Shown here: piece by piece, positions 41,573 through 49,960 of the stretch
How the letters are laid out: each line of letters begins with the position of its first letter
Position numbering within the stretch: position 1 is the first letter of the stretch
NCBI RefSeq assembly: GCF_019455385.1
Contig: NZ_JACOFR010000039.1
Location: 1 to 56,443 of the forward strand
Direction of reading: 5' to 3'
DNA: 56,443 bases
Source: Bradyrhizobium sp. BR 10289
GTDB lineage: Bacteria; Pseudomonadota; Alphaproteobacteria; Rhizobiales; Xanthobacteraceae
Translations under genes and position numbers: made by a program
Notes under the pieces: generated by a model
Seen by the model: the letters and a program-made list of their open reading frames with translations, nothing else
Told to the model about the DNA's origin: nothing
The model's database searches: none

Positions 41573-41702
41573 GACAGACTGTGCGGCGAAGGGCTCTCTG
41601 GCATATTGAAACCCTTAACCCCACATGATGTAGTGTAACCAGCGGGTGCTGGATTCGGCGCTCGCGATACAGTGAAAGGAATGGTCCCTGACCACATCTG
41701 TA

Positions 41703-42143
41703 TTGTCCAAGACTGAGTCTGTTTTACCCAAGGCAAAACCGGCGCGTAAAACATCGACCAAAGCTGCGGCCTTGCAGGCGCAACCCGACGCCGACAAGAC
41801 GCTGAGCCTGATCCTCTCCCGCCTCGAGGACATGAAGGCGGAAGAGACGGTCACCATCGACCTTCGCGGCAAATCGGCATACTCCGACTACATGATCGTC
41901 ACCACCGGCCGGGTGAACCGGCACGTTGGCGCGATCGCGGAGAACGTCGCCAAGGGCCTCAAGGAAAACGGCATCAAGAACATCCATGTCGAGGGCTTGC
42001 CCAATTGCGACTGGGTGCTGATCGATTCCGGCGATGTGATCGTGCACGTGTTCCGGCCCGAAGTCCGCGAGTTCTACAACCTCGAGCGGTTGTACACGCA
42101 GGGTCCAGGGGCTGCGAAAGCGGTCGCGGCGAAGGTGATCTAG
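41703..42143 (+). CDS. rsfS: ribosomal silencing factor RsfS
   Basis: A 146-residue protein whose C-terminal 115 residues are the RsfS/Iojap domain (LSLILSRLEDMKAEETVTID, SDYMIVTTGRVNRHVGAIAE, NCDWVLIDSGDVIVHVF). It blocks 30S-50S joining by binding L14 during slow growth. The start is uncertain: TTG at 41703 lacks a close ribosome site, while AAAGGAA at 41675-41681 is well placed for a CTG at 41688 in the same frame or an out-of-frame ATG at 41681. It sits in the conserved nadD-rsfS-rlmH order. Confidence 0.94.
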   Translation: MSKTESVLPKAKPARKTSTKAAALQAQPDADKTLSLILSRLEDMKAEETVTIDLRGKSAYSDYMIVTTGRVNRHVGAIAENVAKGLKENGIKNIHVEGLPNCDWVLIDSGDVIVHVFRPEVREFYNLERLYTQGPGAAKAVAAKVI

Positions 42144-42235
42144 GCGAGAGGTCGATTTCGAATCGGCTGACGCGCATGCTAGCGTCGTGCGCGCGCAAAC
42201 TGCGCGCGGTCTTGAAAACGCGACCCTGAAAATAC

Positions 42236-42718
42236 ATGCGTGTTGCTGTCATTGCGGTGGGCCGGCTGAAGCAGGGCCCCGAACGGGAGCTTGCCGACCG
42301 CTATTTCGAGCGGTTCGACGAAGCCGGCCGCAAGCTCGGATTCCGCGAGCTCAGCATCCATGAGATTCCCGAGAGCCGCGCGCGCGACGCGGCGACCCGG
42401 ATGAGCGAGGAGGCCGCGGCGATCTCCGCGCATATCCCTGACAAATCGATTCTGGTGGCGATGGACGAGCGCGGCCAGAATCTCGAGTCCACCGTATTCG
42501 CACGGCATCTCGGACGCTGGCGCGACGAGGGTGCCGGACATACTATCTTCGTGATCGGAGGGGCGGACGGACTTTCGCCCGAATTGCGCCGTAAGGCCAA
42601 GCTCGCGATCGCGTTCGGCTCTGCGACCTGGCCGCACCAAATGGTCCGCGTCATGCTTCTGGAACAGCTGTATCGGGCCGCCACCATTCTGGCCGGCCAT
42701 CCCTATCACCGCGCGTGA
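42236..42718 (+). CDS. rlmH: 23S rRNA pseudouridine-1915 N3-methyltransferase RlmH
   Basis: A 160-residue SPOUT methyltransferase. It starts MRVAVIAVGRLKQGPERELA, and the trefoil-knot region shows FVIGGADGLSPE (about 103-114) and the C-terminal WPHQMVRVMLLEQLYRAATI, which are invariant in RlmH. ATG at 42236. It follows rsfS after 92 bases. Confidence 0.97.
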   Translation: MRVAVIAVGRLKQGPERELADRYFERFDEAGRKLGFRELSIHEIPESRARDAATRMSEEAAAISAHIPDKSILVAMDERGQNLESTVFARHLGRWRDEGAGHTIFVIGGADGLSPELRRKAKLAIAFGSATWPHQMVRVMLLEQLYRAATILAGHPYHRA

Positions 42719-42751
42719 TACGCGCCACAACGAGCACCTTTGCCTCAAGCG

Positions 42752-44122
42752 ATGCGAGCGCCTGTCCTCAACCTGCTGCTGATCGCAAGCGTCTCAGGCG
42801 CAAGCCTCGCGCAAGGTTGCGTAAGCCTCGCGCAAGCTCAAACGGCAGCGCCAGCACCGCAGACCGCTTCCGTCTCGCCCGATGCCATCAAGCAGCGCGA
42901 GCAGGAGCTCGAGGCCGCGCGCGCGAGCAAGAAGAGCGCGGAGGAAGCGCAAGCCAAGCTCAAGGCCGAGATCTCCGCGCTCGGTCAGGACCGCACCCAG
43001 CTTAATCAGCAATTGATCGACACCGCCGCCAATGTGCGCGCCGTCGAGACCAAGATCGACGAGGCCGAAGCGCGGCTGAAGACGCTGAACGGACGCGAGC
43101 AGCAGATGCGCTCCTCGCTCGATTCGCGCCGCGCCGACATCGTCGAGGTGCTGGCGGCGCTGCAGCGCGCCGGAAGGCGCACGCCGCCCGCGCTGCTGGT
43201 GCGCCCCGAGGACGCGCTGCAATCGCTGCGTACCGCGATGCTGCTCGGCGCGGTGGTGCCGGAATTGCGCGGTCGCGCCGAAAAGATCGCGGGCGAGCTC
43301 GGCGAGCTCGTTGCCCTGCGCAAGAACATCGCCGCCGAGCGCGACCAGCTCGCCGCCGACCGCGACAAGGTCCGCAGCGACCAGACCCGCCTCACCGCTC
43401 TGGTCGAGGAGCGGCAGCGCCAGCAGGCCTCGCGCGAAAAGGACCTCGACGCCGAGAACGTGCGCGCCATCGCGCTATCGCGGCAGGTCGGCGACCTCCA
43501 GGGGCTGATCGCCAAGATGGAGCAGGACCTGCAGAGCGCGGCCAAGGCCGCCGAGAAGGCGGCTGAGGCCGCCCGGCAGGCCGAGGCCAAGGAAGCCAAG
43601 GCGGCAGCGGCAAACGCGGCTGCCAGCGCCAAGCCCGGCCCCGCCATTTTCAAGGACCGCTCCCGGACCACCCCGGCGATCGCCTTCGCATCGGCCAAGG
43701 GGCTCCTGCCGCTTCCGGTTAACGGTAACAAGATCAGGGACTTTGGCGGTTCCGACGGGGTCGGCGGGGTCCAGAAGGGGATTTCGCTGGCAAGCCGACC
43801 CGGCGCCCAGGTCACGACGCCGTGTGACGGCTGGGTGGTCTATTCAGGCCCCTTCCGCAGCTATGGACAACTCTTGATCCTCAACGCCGGTGGCGGGTAT
43901 CATGTCCTGATCGCCGGGATGGAGCGCATTTCGGTCAACATCGGTCAGTTTGTGCTCACGGGGGAGCCGGTCGCGACCATGGGGTCGACCTCTCAAGTCG
44001 CCTCCATTCTCGCCACGAACGCGAGTCAACCTGTGCTGTATGTCGAGTTCCGCAAAGACGGCACTCCAATCGATCCAGGCCCATGGTGGGCCGCAAATGA
44101 AGGCGAGAAGGTTCGCGGATGA
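42752..44122 (+). CDS. EnvC-like murein hydrolase activator (coiled coil plus degenerate LytM domain)
   Basis: A 456-residue exported protein. A signal peptide (MRAPVLNLLLIASVSGASLA) is followed by long coiled coils (about 45-290, rich in Ala/Glu/Lys heptads) and a C-terminal M23/LytM domain (about 330-450). In that domain the zinc His and Asp of active enzymes are not recognisable (GISLASRPGAQV, YHVLIAGME), as in EnvC, so it should activate an amidase rather than cut peptidoglycan. ATG at 42752 is chosen over TTG 42740. It overlaps ctpA by four bases, an EnvC-CtpA pairing common in alphaproteobacteria and linked to cell division. Confidence 0.92.
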   Translation: MRAPVLNLLLIASVSGASLAQGCVSLAQAQTAAPAPQTASVSPDAIKQREQELEAARASKKSAEEAQAKLKAEISALGQDRTQLNQQLIDTAANVRAVETKIDEAEARLKTLNGREQQMRSSLDSRRADIVEVLAALQRAGRRTPPALLVRPEDALQSLRTAMLLGAVVPELRGRAEKIAGELGELVALRKNIAAERDQLAADRDKVRSDQTRLTALVEERQRQQASREKDLDAENVRAIALSRQVGDLQGLIAKMEQDLQSAAKAAEKAAEAARQAEAKEAKAAAANAAASAKPGPAIFKDRSRTTPAIAFASAKGLLPLPVNGNKIRDFGGSDGVGGVQKGISLASRPGAQVTTPCDGWVVYSGPFRSYGQLLILNAGGGYHVLIAGMERISVNIGQFVLTGEPVATMGSTSQVASILATNASQPVLYVEFRKDGTPIDPGPWWAANEGEKVRG

Positions 44123-45480
44123 TGCGCAAGACTTCAGTTATCCTCCTCAGCGCGGCCACCGGTGCGGCGCTGACGCTGTTCGTGACCCAGCCGCGCGCGG
44201 TCTTCATGGGCTCCAGCGCGCGCGCCGCGACCGCTGACACCTATCGCCAGCTCAACCTGTTCGGCGACGTCTTCGAGCGCGTGCGCTCCGACTATGTCGA
44301 GAAGCCCGACGACACCAAGCTGATCGAATCCGCCATCAGCGGCATGCTCACCGGCCTCGATCCGCATTCGAGCTACATGGACGCCAAGAGCTTCCGCGAC
44401 ATGCAGGTGCAGACCCGCGGCGAGTTCGGCGGTCTCGGCATCGAGGTCACCATGGAAGACGGCCTGATCAAGGTGGTCTCGCCGATCGACGACACGCCGG
44501 CCTCGCGCGCCGGCATCATGGCCAACGACATCATCACCAATCTCGACGACGAGGCGGTGCAGGGCCTGACCCTGAACCAGGCGGTCGAGAAGATGCGCGG
44601 CCCCGTCAACACCAAGATCAAGCTCAAGATCATCCGCAAGGGCCAGGACAATCCGCTCGACGTCACGCTGGTGCGCGACAACATCCGCGTCCGCTCGGTG
44701 CGCGCGCGCGTCGAGGCCGACGACATCGCCTATATTCGCATCACCACCTTCAACGAGCAGACCACCGAAGGCCTGAAGCGCGAGGTCGCCAACCTCTCGA
44801 ATCAGATCGGCGACAAGCTGAAGGGCTACATCATCGACCTGCGCAACAACCCGGGCGGCCTGCTCGAGGAAGCGGTCACCGTCTCCGACTCGTTCCTGGA
44901 GAAGGGCGAGATCGTCTCGACCCGCGGCCGCAATGCCGAGGAGACCCAGCGGCGTACCGCGCATGCCGGCGACCTCACCAAGGGCAAGCCGGTCATCGTG
45001 CTGGTCAATGGCGGCTCGGCCTCGGCGTCGGAAATCGTCGCCGGCGCGCTGCAGGACCACAAGCGCGCGACCATCGTCGGCACGCGCTCGTTCGGCAAGG
45101 GCTCGGTGCAGACCATCATCCCGCTCGGCTCCGGCAACGGCGCACTGCGCTTGACCACGGCGCGCTACTACACGCCGTCGGGCAAGTCGATCCAGGCCAA
45201 GGGCATCGTGCCCGATATCGAAGTGCTGCAGGACGTGCCGGACGAACTGAAGTCGCGCACCGACACCAAGGGCGAGGCTTCGCTGCGCGGGCACCTGAAG
45301 AACGACGGCGACGAGAAGACCGGCTCGCAGTCCTACGTGCCGCCGGATGCCAAGGACGACAAGGCGCTCAAGCTCGCCGACGATCTGCTTCACGGCATCA
45401 AGAACAGCGCCTCCGCGGCGCCGACGCCCGGCAACGACAACAAGGCGGCGACGACCGACAAGCCCAAAGCGGCGAACTAG
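44119..45480 (+). CDS. ctpA: S41 carboxy-terminal processing protease CtpA
   Basis: A 453-residue periplasmic protease. An N-terminal membrane anchor or signal (about 5-25) precedes a PDZ domain (about 98-175; GEFGGLGIEVTMEDGLIKVV) and the S41 catalytic domain (about 200-380). The Ser nucleophile lies in GGSASASE (298-305), and the general-base Lys is K327 in SFGKGSVQ. The C-terminal 60 residues are low-complexity Lys/Asp/Ala. ATG at 44119 overlaps the envC-like stop. It degrades or processes envelope proteins, often peptidoglycan hydrolases. A strong terminator follows. Confidence 0.95.
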   Translation: MMRKTSVILLSAATGAALTLFVTQPRAVFMGSSARAATADTYRQLNLFGDVFERVRSDYVEKPDDTKLIESAISGMLTGLDPHSSYMDAKSFRDMQVQTRGEFGGLGIEVTMEDGLIKVVSPIDDTPASRAGIMANDIITNLDDEAVQGLTLNQAVEKMRGPVNTKIKLKIIRKGQDNPLDVTLVRDNIRVRSVRARVEADDIAYIRITTFNEQTTEGLKREVANLSNQIGDKLKGYIIDLRNNPGGLLEEAVTVSDSFLEKGEIVSTRGRNAEETQRRTAHAGDLTKGKPVIVLVNGGSASASEIVAGALQDHKRATIVGTRSFGKGSVQTIIPLGSGNGALRLTTARYYTPSGKSIQAKGIVPDIEVLQDVPDELKSRTDTKGEASLRGHLKNDGDEKTGSQSYVPPDAKDDKALKLADDLLHGIKNSASAAPTPGNDNKAATTDKPKAAN

Positions 45481-45505
45481 GTCGACGGACCAAACGATCT
45501 CCCGA

Positions 45506-45533
45506 AAGGGCGGCTCCTAGAGCCGCCCTTTTT
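45506..45533 (+). terminator. rho-independent terminator after ctpA
   Basis: AAGGGCGGCT and AGCCGCCCTT form a perfect ten-pair stem with a five-base loop, and the T run continues to 45533. It starts 26 bases after the ctpA stop. Confidence 0.92.
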
Positions 45534-45622
45534 GCTTGGAACCTGGTCGTCCCCGGCCTCTCCCGGCCTGCCGCCGCTTGACCCCGGCGTGGTATCGTCG
45601 GTGGAGTGATTCGGGATCGCGC

Positions 45623-46846
45623 ATGACTGAAACGGCCGATGATCTGAGCACCCCGCTCGGACAGGACAAGCCGCGCCGCAAACGCCGGCTGCGGCTGCCG
45701 TTCACGGCCATGCAGTTGCTCGCCGTCCTGCTCGGCCTGTTCCTGGTCGCCTTTGCCGGCTTTGCCATCTTCAACAACGATCCGCTCGGCGGCGAGCCGA
45801 TGACGCGGATCGCGATCCGCGATACCAAGGCGACCGATGAGAAACCGGCAGCCTCCGATCATGGCCAGGAGGCCAAGCAGGACGGCAAGCACGAGGCCAA
45901 GGAAGCCCCCAAGCAGGCGGGCGAGCCGAAGACCGTCACCATGATCGACGGCTCCACCGGCACGCGCCGCGACGTGGTGATCGGCGCCGGCGAGGCCGCG
46001 GACAAGGGCGAAGCGGCAGCCGCATCCGCCCCGCCGCCCGTGATGGCCGGGATCGACCCAAAACTGCTGGAGAAGTCGCGCTACGGCATGATCCCGGTGG
46101 TCGCAGGCGACCTCAAGCCGTTCAACGTCTATGCCGCCGATGCCGACCGCGCCAAGGCCGCAAAAATGCCTGTGGTCGCGATCGTGATCGGCGGGCTCGG
46201 CGTCGGCGCCGCCAAGACGCTAGACGCCATCATGAAGCTGCCGCCGGCGGTGACGCTGGCATTCACGCCCTATGGTTCGGACCCCGGCAAGCTCGCTGAG
46301 CGGGCCCGCGCCCAGCGCCACGAGATCTTCCTGCAGATCCCGATGGAGCCCTATGACTTCCCGGACAACGATCCGGGCCCGCAGACGCTGCTGACCTCGC
46401 TCAGCACCGACCAGAACACGGACCGCCTGTACTGGCACCTCAGCCGGATACAGGGCTATGCCGGTCTCACCAATTTCATGGGCGCCCGCTTCATCGCGAC
46501 CGAGCCGGCGATGACGCCGATCATCCGCGAGGCGGCCAAGCGCGGCCTCGGCTTCTTCGACGACGGCTCCTCGCCGCGCAGCATCGCGCCCCAGGCCGCG
46601 AACAGCGCAGGCGTGCCGTTCGGCAAGGGCGACATCGCGATCGACGCGGTGCCGACCCCGACCGAGATCGACCGCGCCCTGAACAAGCTGGAATCGGCGG
46701 CCCGCGAGCGCGGCGCCGCCGTCGGCACCGCCTCGGCCCTGCCGGTCTCGATCGAGCGCATCAGTGCCTGGACCAAGACATTGGGCGACCGGGGTATTCT
46801 CCTGGTGCCATTGACAACCGCGATGCTGAAATCAAAATCCAGCTAA
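45623..46846 (+). CDS. divergent polysaccharide deacetylase family protein (DUF610/YibQ-like)
   Basis: A 407-residue membrane-anchored envelope protein. A basic N-terminus (RRKRRLRLPF) leads into one membrane helix (about 32-55, MQLLAVLLGLFLVAFAGFAIF). A Lys/Ala/Glu-rich linker of about 100 residues follows, then the divergent deacetylase domain (about 185-405; VVAIVIGGLGVGAAKTLDAI, FTPYGSDPGKLAERARA, HEIFLQIPMEPYDFPDNDPG). Metal-binding residues of true polysaccharide deacetylases are only partly evident. The EnvC-CtpA-YibQ gene set is commonly found together; the role is in the cell envelope but not defined. ATG at 45623. Confidence 0.9.
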   Translation: MTETADDLSTPLGQDKPRRKRRLRLPFTAMQLLAVLLGLFLVAFAGFAIFNNDPLGGEPMTRIAIRDTKATDEKPAASDHGQEAKQDGKHEAKEAPKQAGEPKTVTMIDGSTGTRRDVVIGAGEAADKGEAAAASAPPPVMAGIDPKLLEKSRYGMIPVVAGDLKPFNVYAADADRAKAAKMPVVAIVIGGLGVGAAKTLDAIMKLPPAVTLAFTPYGSDPGKLAERARAQRHEIFLQIPMEPYDFPDNDPGPQTLLTSLSTDQNTDRLYWHLSRIQGYAGLTNFMGARFIATEPAMTPIIREAAKRGLGFFDDGSSPRSIAPQAANSAGVPFGKGDIAIDAVPTPTEIDRALNKLESAARERGAAVGTASALPVSIERISAWTKTLGDRGILLVPLTTAMLKSKSS

Positions 46847-46920
46847 ATCAACGGATTGGTACGGCAGGGGTCCGGCGGGGCCTCAAGGCCTGACCGAGAG
46901 CACGCAAGAGGTCTGGCGGA

Positions 46921-47427
46921 ATGGCGCGTTACGAGGATCTGCCCTACCGGACCTGCGTCGGCGTGATGCTGATCAACAACAAGGGCCTGGTGTTCATCGG
47001 CCGCCGCGCCGGCGGCATCGAGCATGTCGACGACAGCCATGTCTGGCAAATGCCGCAAGGCGGCGTCGATCCCGGCGAGGACACCTGGGACGCCGCCAAG
47101 CGCGAGCTCTACGAGGAGACCAGCGTGCGCTCGGTGGAGCGGCTCGGCGAGGTCCCGGACTGGTTGATCTACGACATCCCGCGCACCGTTGCCGGGCGTG
47201 CCTGGAAGGGCCGCTATCGCGGCCAGCGCCAGAAATGGTTCGCGGTCCGATTCACCGGCAAGGACAGCGAGATCAATGTCGAGAACCCCGGCGGCGGCGG
47301 CCACAAGGCCGAGTTCGTCAGCTGGCGCTGGGAGCCGATGAAGAATCTCCCGGAGCTGATCATCCCGTTCAAGCGCCCGGTCTACGAGCGCGTGGTGAAG
47401 GAATTTTCGTCACTCGTGGATCAATAA
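46921..47427 (+). CDS. rppH: RNA pyrophosphohydrolase RppH
   Basis: A 168-residue Nudix hydrolase that removes pyrophosphate from 5'-triphosphate RNA and so starts 5'-dependent decay. The Nudix box is GGVDPGEDTWDAAKRELYEE (about 46-65, the G-x5-E-x7-RE-x2-EE pattern). RppH-type flanks are present: YRTCVGVMLINNKGLVFIGR at the start and RGQRQKWFAVRF after the box. ATG at 46921. A second, related Nudix gene follows after 64 bases. Confidence 0.93.
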   Translation: MARYEDLPYRTCVGVMLINNKGLVFIGRRAGGIEHVDDSHVWQMPQGGVDPGEDTWDAAKRELYEETSVRSVERLGEVPDWLIYDIPRTVAGRAWKGRYRGQRQKWFAVRFTGKDSEINVENPGGGGHKAEFVSWRWEPMKNLPELIIPFKRPVYERVVKEFSSLVDQ

Positions 47428-47435
47428 ATCAAATT

Positions 47436-47475
47436 GTCGTCCCGGCTTCGGTGCTAAGGCATCGCCGGGAACGAC
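47436..47475. repeat. short palindromic element between the two Nudix genes
   Basis: GTCGTCCCGGC (47436-47446) and GCCGGGAACGAC (47464-47475) form an imperfect stem. The motif resembles other CCCGGC-type intergenic repeats in the window. It lies between two same-strand genes and could affect processing of a shared mRNA. Confidence 0.5.
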
Positions 47476-47491
47476 GATGAGAGACTGACGC

Positions 47492-47992
47492 GTGACGAAC
47501 GACAAGCCCTACCGCCCCAATGTGGGGATCGCCCTGTTCAATGCCGATGGCCGCGTGCTGATCGGCCACCGCTTCAAGGGCGACGGGCCCGAGATCATCC
47601 TGCCCGGGCTCGACTGGCAGATGCCGCAGGGCGGTGTCGACGAGGGCGAGAATCTGCGGGACGCGGCGATGCGCGAGCTGTGGGAGGAGACCAGCGTGGT
47701 CAGCGCAAACTTCCTCGGCGAGACCGACTGGTTCACCTACGAATTCCCGCCCTATGACGGACCGCAGACCCATCGCCTGGCAAAATTCCGCGGCCAGCGG
47801 CAAAAATGGTTCGCGCTGCGCTTCACCGGCAAGGATGACGAGATCGATCCGCTGACGCCGCGCAACGGCCAGCCCGCGGAGTTCGATGCCTGGCGCTGGG
47901 AGCGCCTCGACCGCGTCGCCGACATCGTAGTGCCGTTCCGGCGCGAGGTTTATCTCGCCGTGGCGAAGCAGTTCGCGGTATTCGCGGACTGA
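47492..47992 (+). CDS. second RppH-type Nudix hydrolase
   Basis: A 166-residue Nudix protein with box GGVDEGENLRDAAMRELWEE (about 49-68) and the RppH-type flanks YRPNVGIALFNADGRVLIGH and RGQRQKWFALRFTG. It aligns with the preceding gene over the whole length but is clearly diverged, including a two-residue longer loop before the box. GTG at 47492 is the start; no nearby ATG fits. It probably also acts on capped or triphosphate nucleotides; whether both are RNA pyrophosphohydrolases is open. The 26-bp dispersed repeat starts two bases after its stop. Confidence 0.9.
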   Translation: MTNDKPYRPNVGIALFNADGRVLIGHRFKGDGPEIILPGLDWQMPQGGVDEGENLRDAAMRELWEETSVVSANFLGETDWFTYEFPPYDGPQTHRLAKFRGQRQKWFALRFTGKDDEIDPLTPRNGQPAEFDAWRWERLDRVADIVVPFRREVYLAVAKQFAVFAD

Positions 47993-47994
47993 AA

Positions 47995-48020
47995 TTCGAA
48001 AACAACCCCATGCACAGTAG
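47995..48020. repeat. 26-bp dispersed repeat, copy 2
   Basis: Identical over 26 bases to 18283-18308 (begins TTCGAAAACAACCCCATGCA), two bases after the Nudix stop. It is followed by AT-rich sequence and by a fragment of the CTCTCCC repeat near 48087-48110. No gene lies in the remaining bases up to 48142. Confidence 0.7.
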
Positions 48021-48142
48021 GATTGGGGTTGGAATCATTGGGATATTTTTGCGCGCCGGCGCGCAATCCATCACAGGTGCCAGACCTCTCCCGCTTGCGG
48101 TAGAGGGAGCGCCCCGCGCGCGGCAAGGCCGATCGCACCACC

Positions 48143-49804
48143 CTAATTGATCGGGCCCACCGTGAACGGGCCGATCGCGATGACGTGGCAGTCGCTGTCG
48201 CGCTTGGCGCAGTCGGCGAGGGCGGAGTTCACGGCGGCCTGCTCGTCGGCGGCTTTCAGGCCGAGGCCGGGGCGGCCGGCGGTGCCGACGGCCACTGCGT
48301 TCCAGCCCATGGCATCACCCAGCTTGCGCACGACGTCGTCGCGCTGGTCCGCGATGATCGAGGCATTGCTGGCGGCGTGGAAGAAGCCGGTGATCCTGAG
48401 CAGGGTCGGGATCGGCACCACGAAATTGTCGTCGACCGCGACGATCATGCAGGCGACGCCAGCGATGGCGCCGCAGGATTCCAGCGCGCGCCGCGCCGAA
48501 TCCTCGGGCGTCGGCGCGCCCAGCACCCAGAAATATTGCCCGCCCGGGCCGAGCGCGACTGCGCGGGATTTTGCTGCCGGCACGAACATGTTCTCGAGCC
48601 GGACCTTTTGCGGATCGCGCACCATGGGAAAGTCTTTCGACACGAAGGCGCGCTCGGTCATGGCGTCGTGCCGAAAATAGGGCGGTGGCGGCATCGGCGG
48701 CTTGCCATGGGGGTAGACGACGTTGTTGCCGACGGCATAGAGCTCGCAGCGCCGCGGCGATTGCGCGGCATCGGCGCGTTTCTGGCACTGCTCCAGCGCG
48801 CCATTGCGCGCGGCTTCCTCGGTCGGCTGGTTCAAGACCGAACCGGTGAAGCCGCCGACATTGAGCGCAAAGGCCTTGTAATCGCCGGAGGCGGAATAGT
48901 CGCCGGCGAGGTAATTGCGGACGCGCTCGTTGATGAAGGGCACGCTGTCGGCGACGAGCTTGCCCGATAGCGGCGGCGCCGATGCAGGAATCGCCGCCAT
49001 CGCGGCGCTCGCACTCGGCGGAGCCATCGGCGCCTTTGCCGGCTGTATCGGCGCAGGACTCGGAACAGTGCTTGGCGCAGCAGCCATTGCTGTCGGCGTT
49101 GGGCTGGGCGCCGCAGCCGGCGCGACCGCGGCGGTGACCGTCTGCTTGAGCTTGGTGTTGTAGAGAAAGCCGGTGACGATGATGGCGACGACCGAGACGA
49201 CCGCCACCACCAGCGGCCACATCCACACCGGTGCCGCCGTCACCTTGGAGGCCGCCTTCTTCAGCTGCGGCTTGGCGTAGCTGCCGTCCTCGCGCCGCAT
49301 CGCCACCATATAGGCGTGTACCGGCGTCGGGATGTTCTTGACCTCCTGCGCGCCGATATCGGCGAACTGCACCGACAGTTTGTTGGCGACCTGCTCGTGC
49401 ACGGCGCGGGAGACGCAGATGCCGCCGACCTCGGCAAGACCCTCCAGCCGCGCCGCGATGTTGACGCCGTCCCCTAAGAGATCGCCGTTACGCTCGACCA
49501 CGTCACCGATCGTGATGCCGATCCGGAACGACATCTGCCGGCTCGGCGGATAGGCCATGTTGCGGGTTCGAAGCGATTCCTGGATATCGATCGCGCAGCG
49601 CACAGCGTCGACCGCGCTCGGAAATTCCGCGAGCACGGCATCGCCCGCCGTGTTGAAGATGCGCCCAGCCGCCTTGGCGATGAAATCGTCGATGACTTCG
49701 CGGTAGGAGGCCAGACGCCGCAGCGTCTCCTCCTCATCCTCCGCAACGAGCCTCGAATAGCCGGCAATATCGGCCGCGAAAATCGCCGCGATCTTGCGCT
49801 TCAT
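48143..49804 (-). CDS. class III adenylate/guanylate cyclase with membrane helix and DUF4189-like repeats
   Basis: A 553-residue protein. Residues 1-170 are a class III cyclase domain with metal-binding D12 (AADIAGYSRL) and D55 (FNTAGDAVLAEF), and the segment GDVVERNGDLLGDGVNIAARLEG, here met in shorter parts as GDGVNIAARLEGLAEVGG. A membrane helix (about 195-218, VVAVVSVVAIIVTGFLY) and a Pro/Ala linker lead to a periplasmic part with three Cys-containing modules resembling DUF4189 (about 305-365, 415-462, 501-553), e.g. AARNGALEQCQ and AVNSALADCAKRD. ATG at 49804. It is convergent with the Nudix gene and lies downstream of the atp operon. Nucleotide specificity is not decided. Confidence 0.87.
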   Translation of the reverse strand: MKRKIAAIFAADIAGYSRLVAEDEEETLRRLASYREVIDDFIAKAAGRIFNTAGDAVLAEFPSAVDAVRCAIDIQESLRTRNMAYPPSRQMSFRIGITIGDVVERNGDLLGDGVNIAARLEGLAEVGGICVSRAVHEQVANKLSVQFADIGAQEVKNIPTPVHAYMVAMRREDGSYAKPQLKKAASKVTAAPVWMWPLVVAVVSVVAIIVTGFLYNTKLKQTVTAAVAPAAAPSPTPTAMAAAPSTVPSPAPIQPAKAPMAPPSASAAMAAIPASAPPLSGKLVADSVPFINERVRNYLAGDYSASGDYKAFALNVGGFTGSVLNQPTEEAARNGALEQCQKRADAAQSPRRCELYAVGNNVVYPHGKPPMPPPPYFRHDAMTERAFVSKDFPMVRDPQKVRLENMFVPAAKSRAVALGPGGQYFWVLGAPTPEDSARRALESCGAIAGVACMIVAVDDNFVVPIPTLLRITGFFHAASNASIIADQRDDVVRKLGDAMGWNAVAVGTAGRPGLGLKAADEQAAVNSALADCAKRDSDCHVIAIGPFTVGPIN

Positions 49805-49936
49805 CTGAGCCCTGCCCTGGAACCTCTGCCGCGGCGGCAGAATGCCGCTATCGCTCGCAGGGTGCAACAAAGTTTCAGCGCCCGCCACTTCCGTGACGAG
49901 CGCTGATTTTGTTCAGAAATTTGAAGCTGGAGCTTG

Positions 49937-49960
49937 GCCCCGGAGCGGTTGCGCCGGGGC
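49937..49960 (-). terminator. candidate hairpin terminator after atpC
   Basis: GCCCCGG/CCGGGGC form a seven-pair stem with a ten-base loop directly after the atpC stop on the minus strand. No clean T run follows, so it may rather stabilise the 3' end of the mRNA. Confidence 0.4.
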
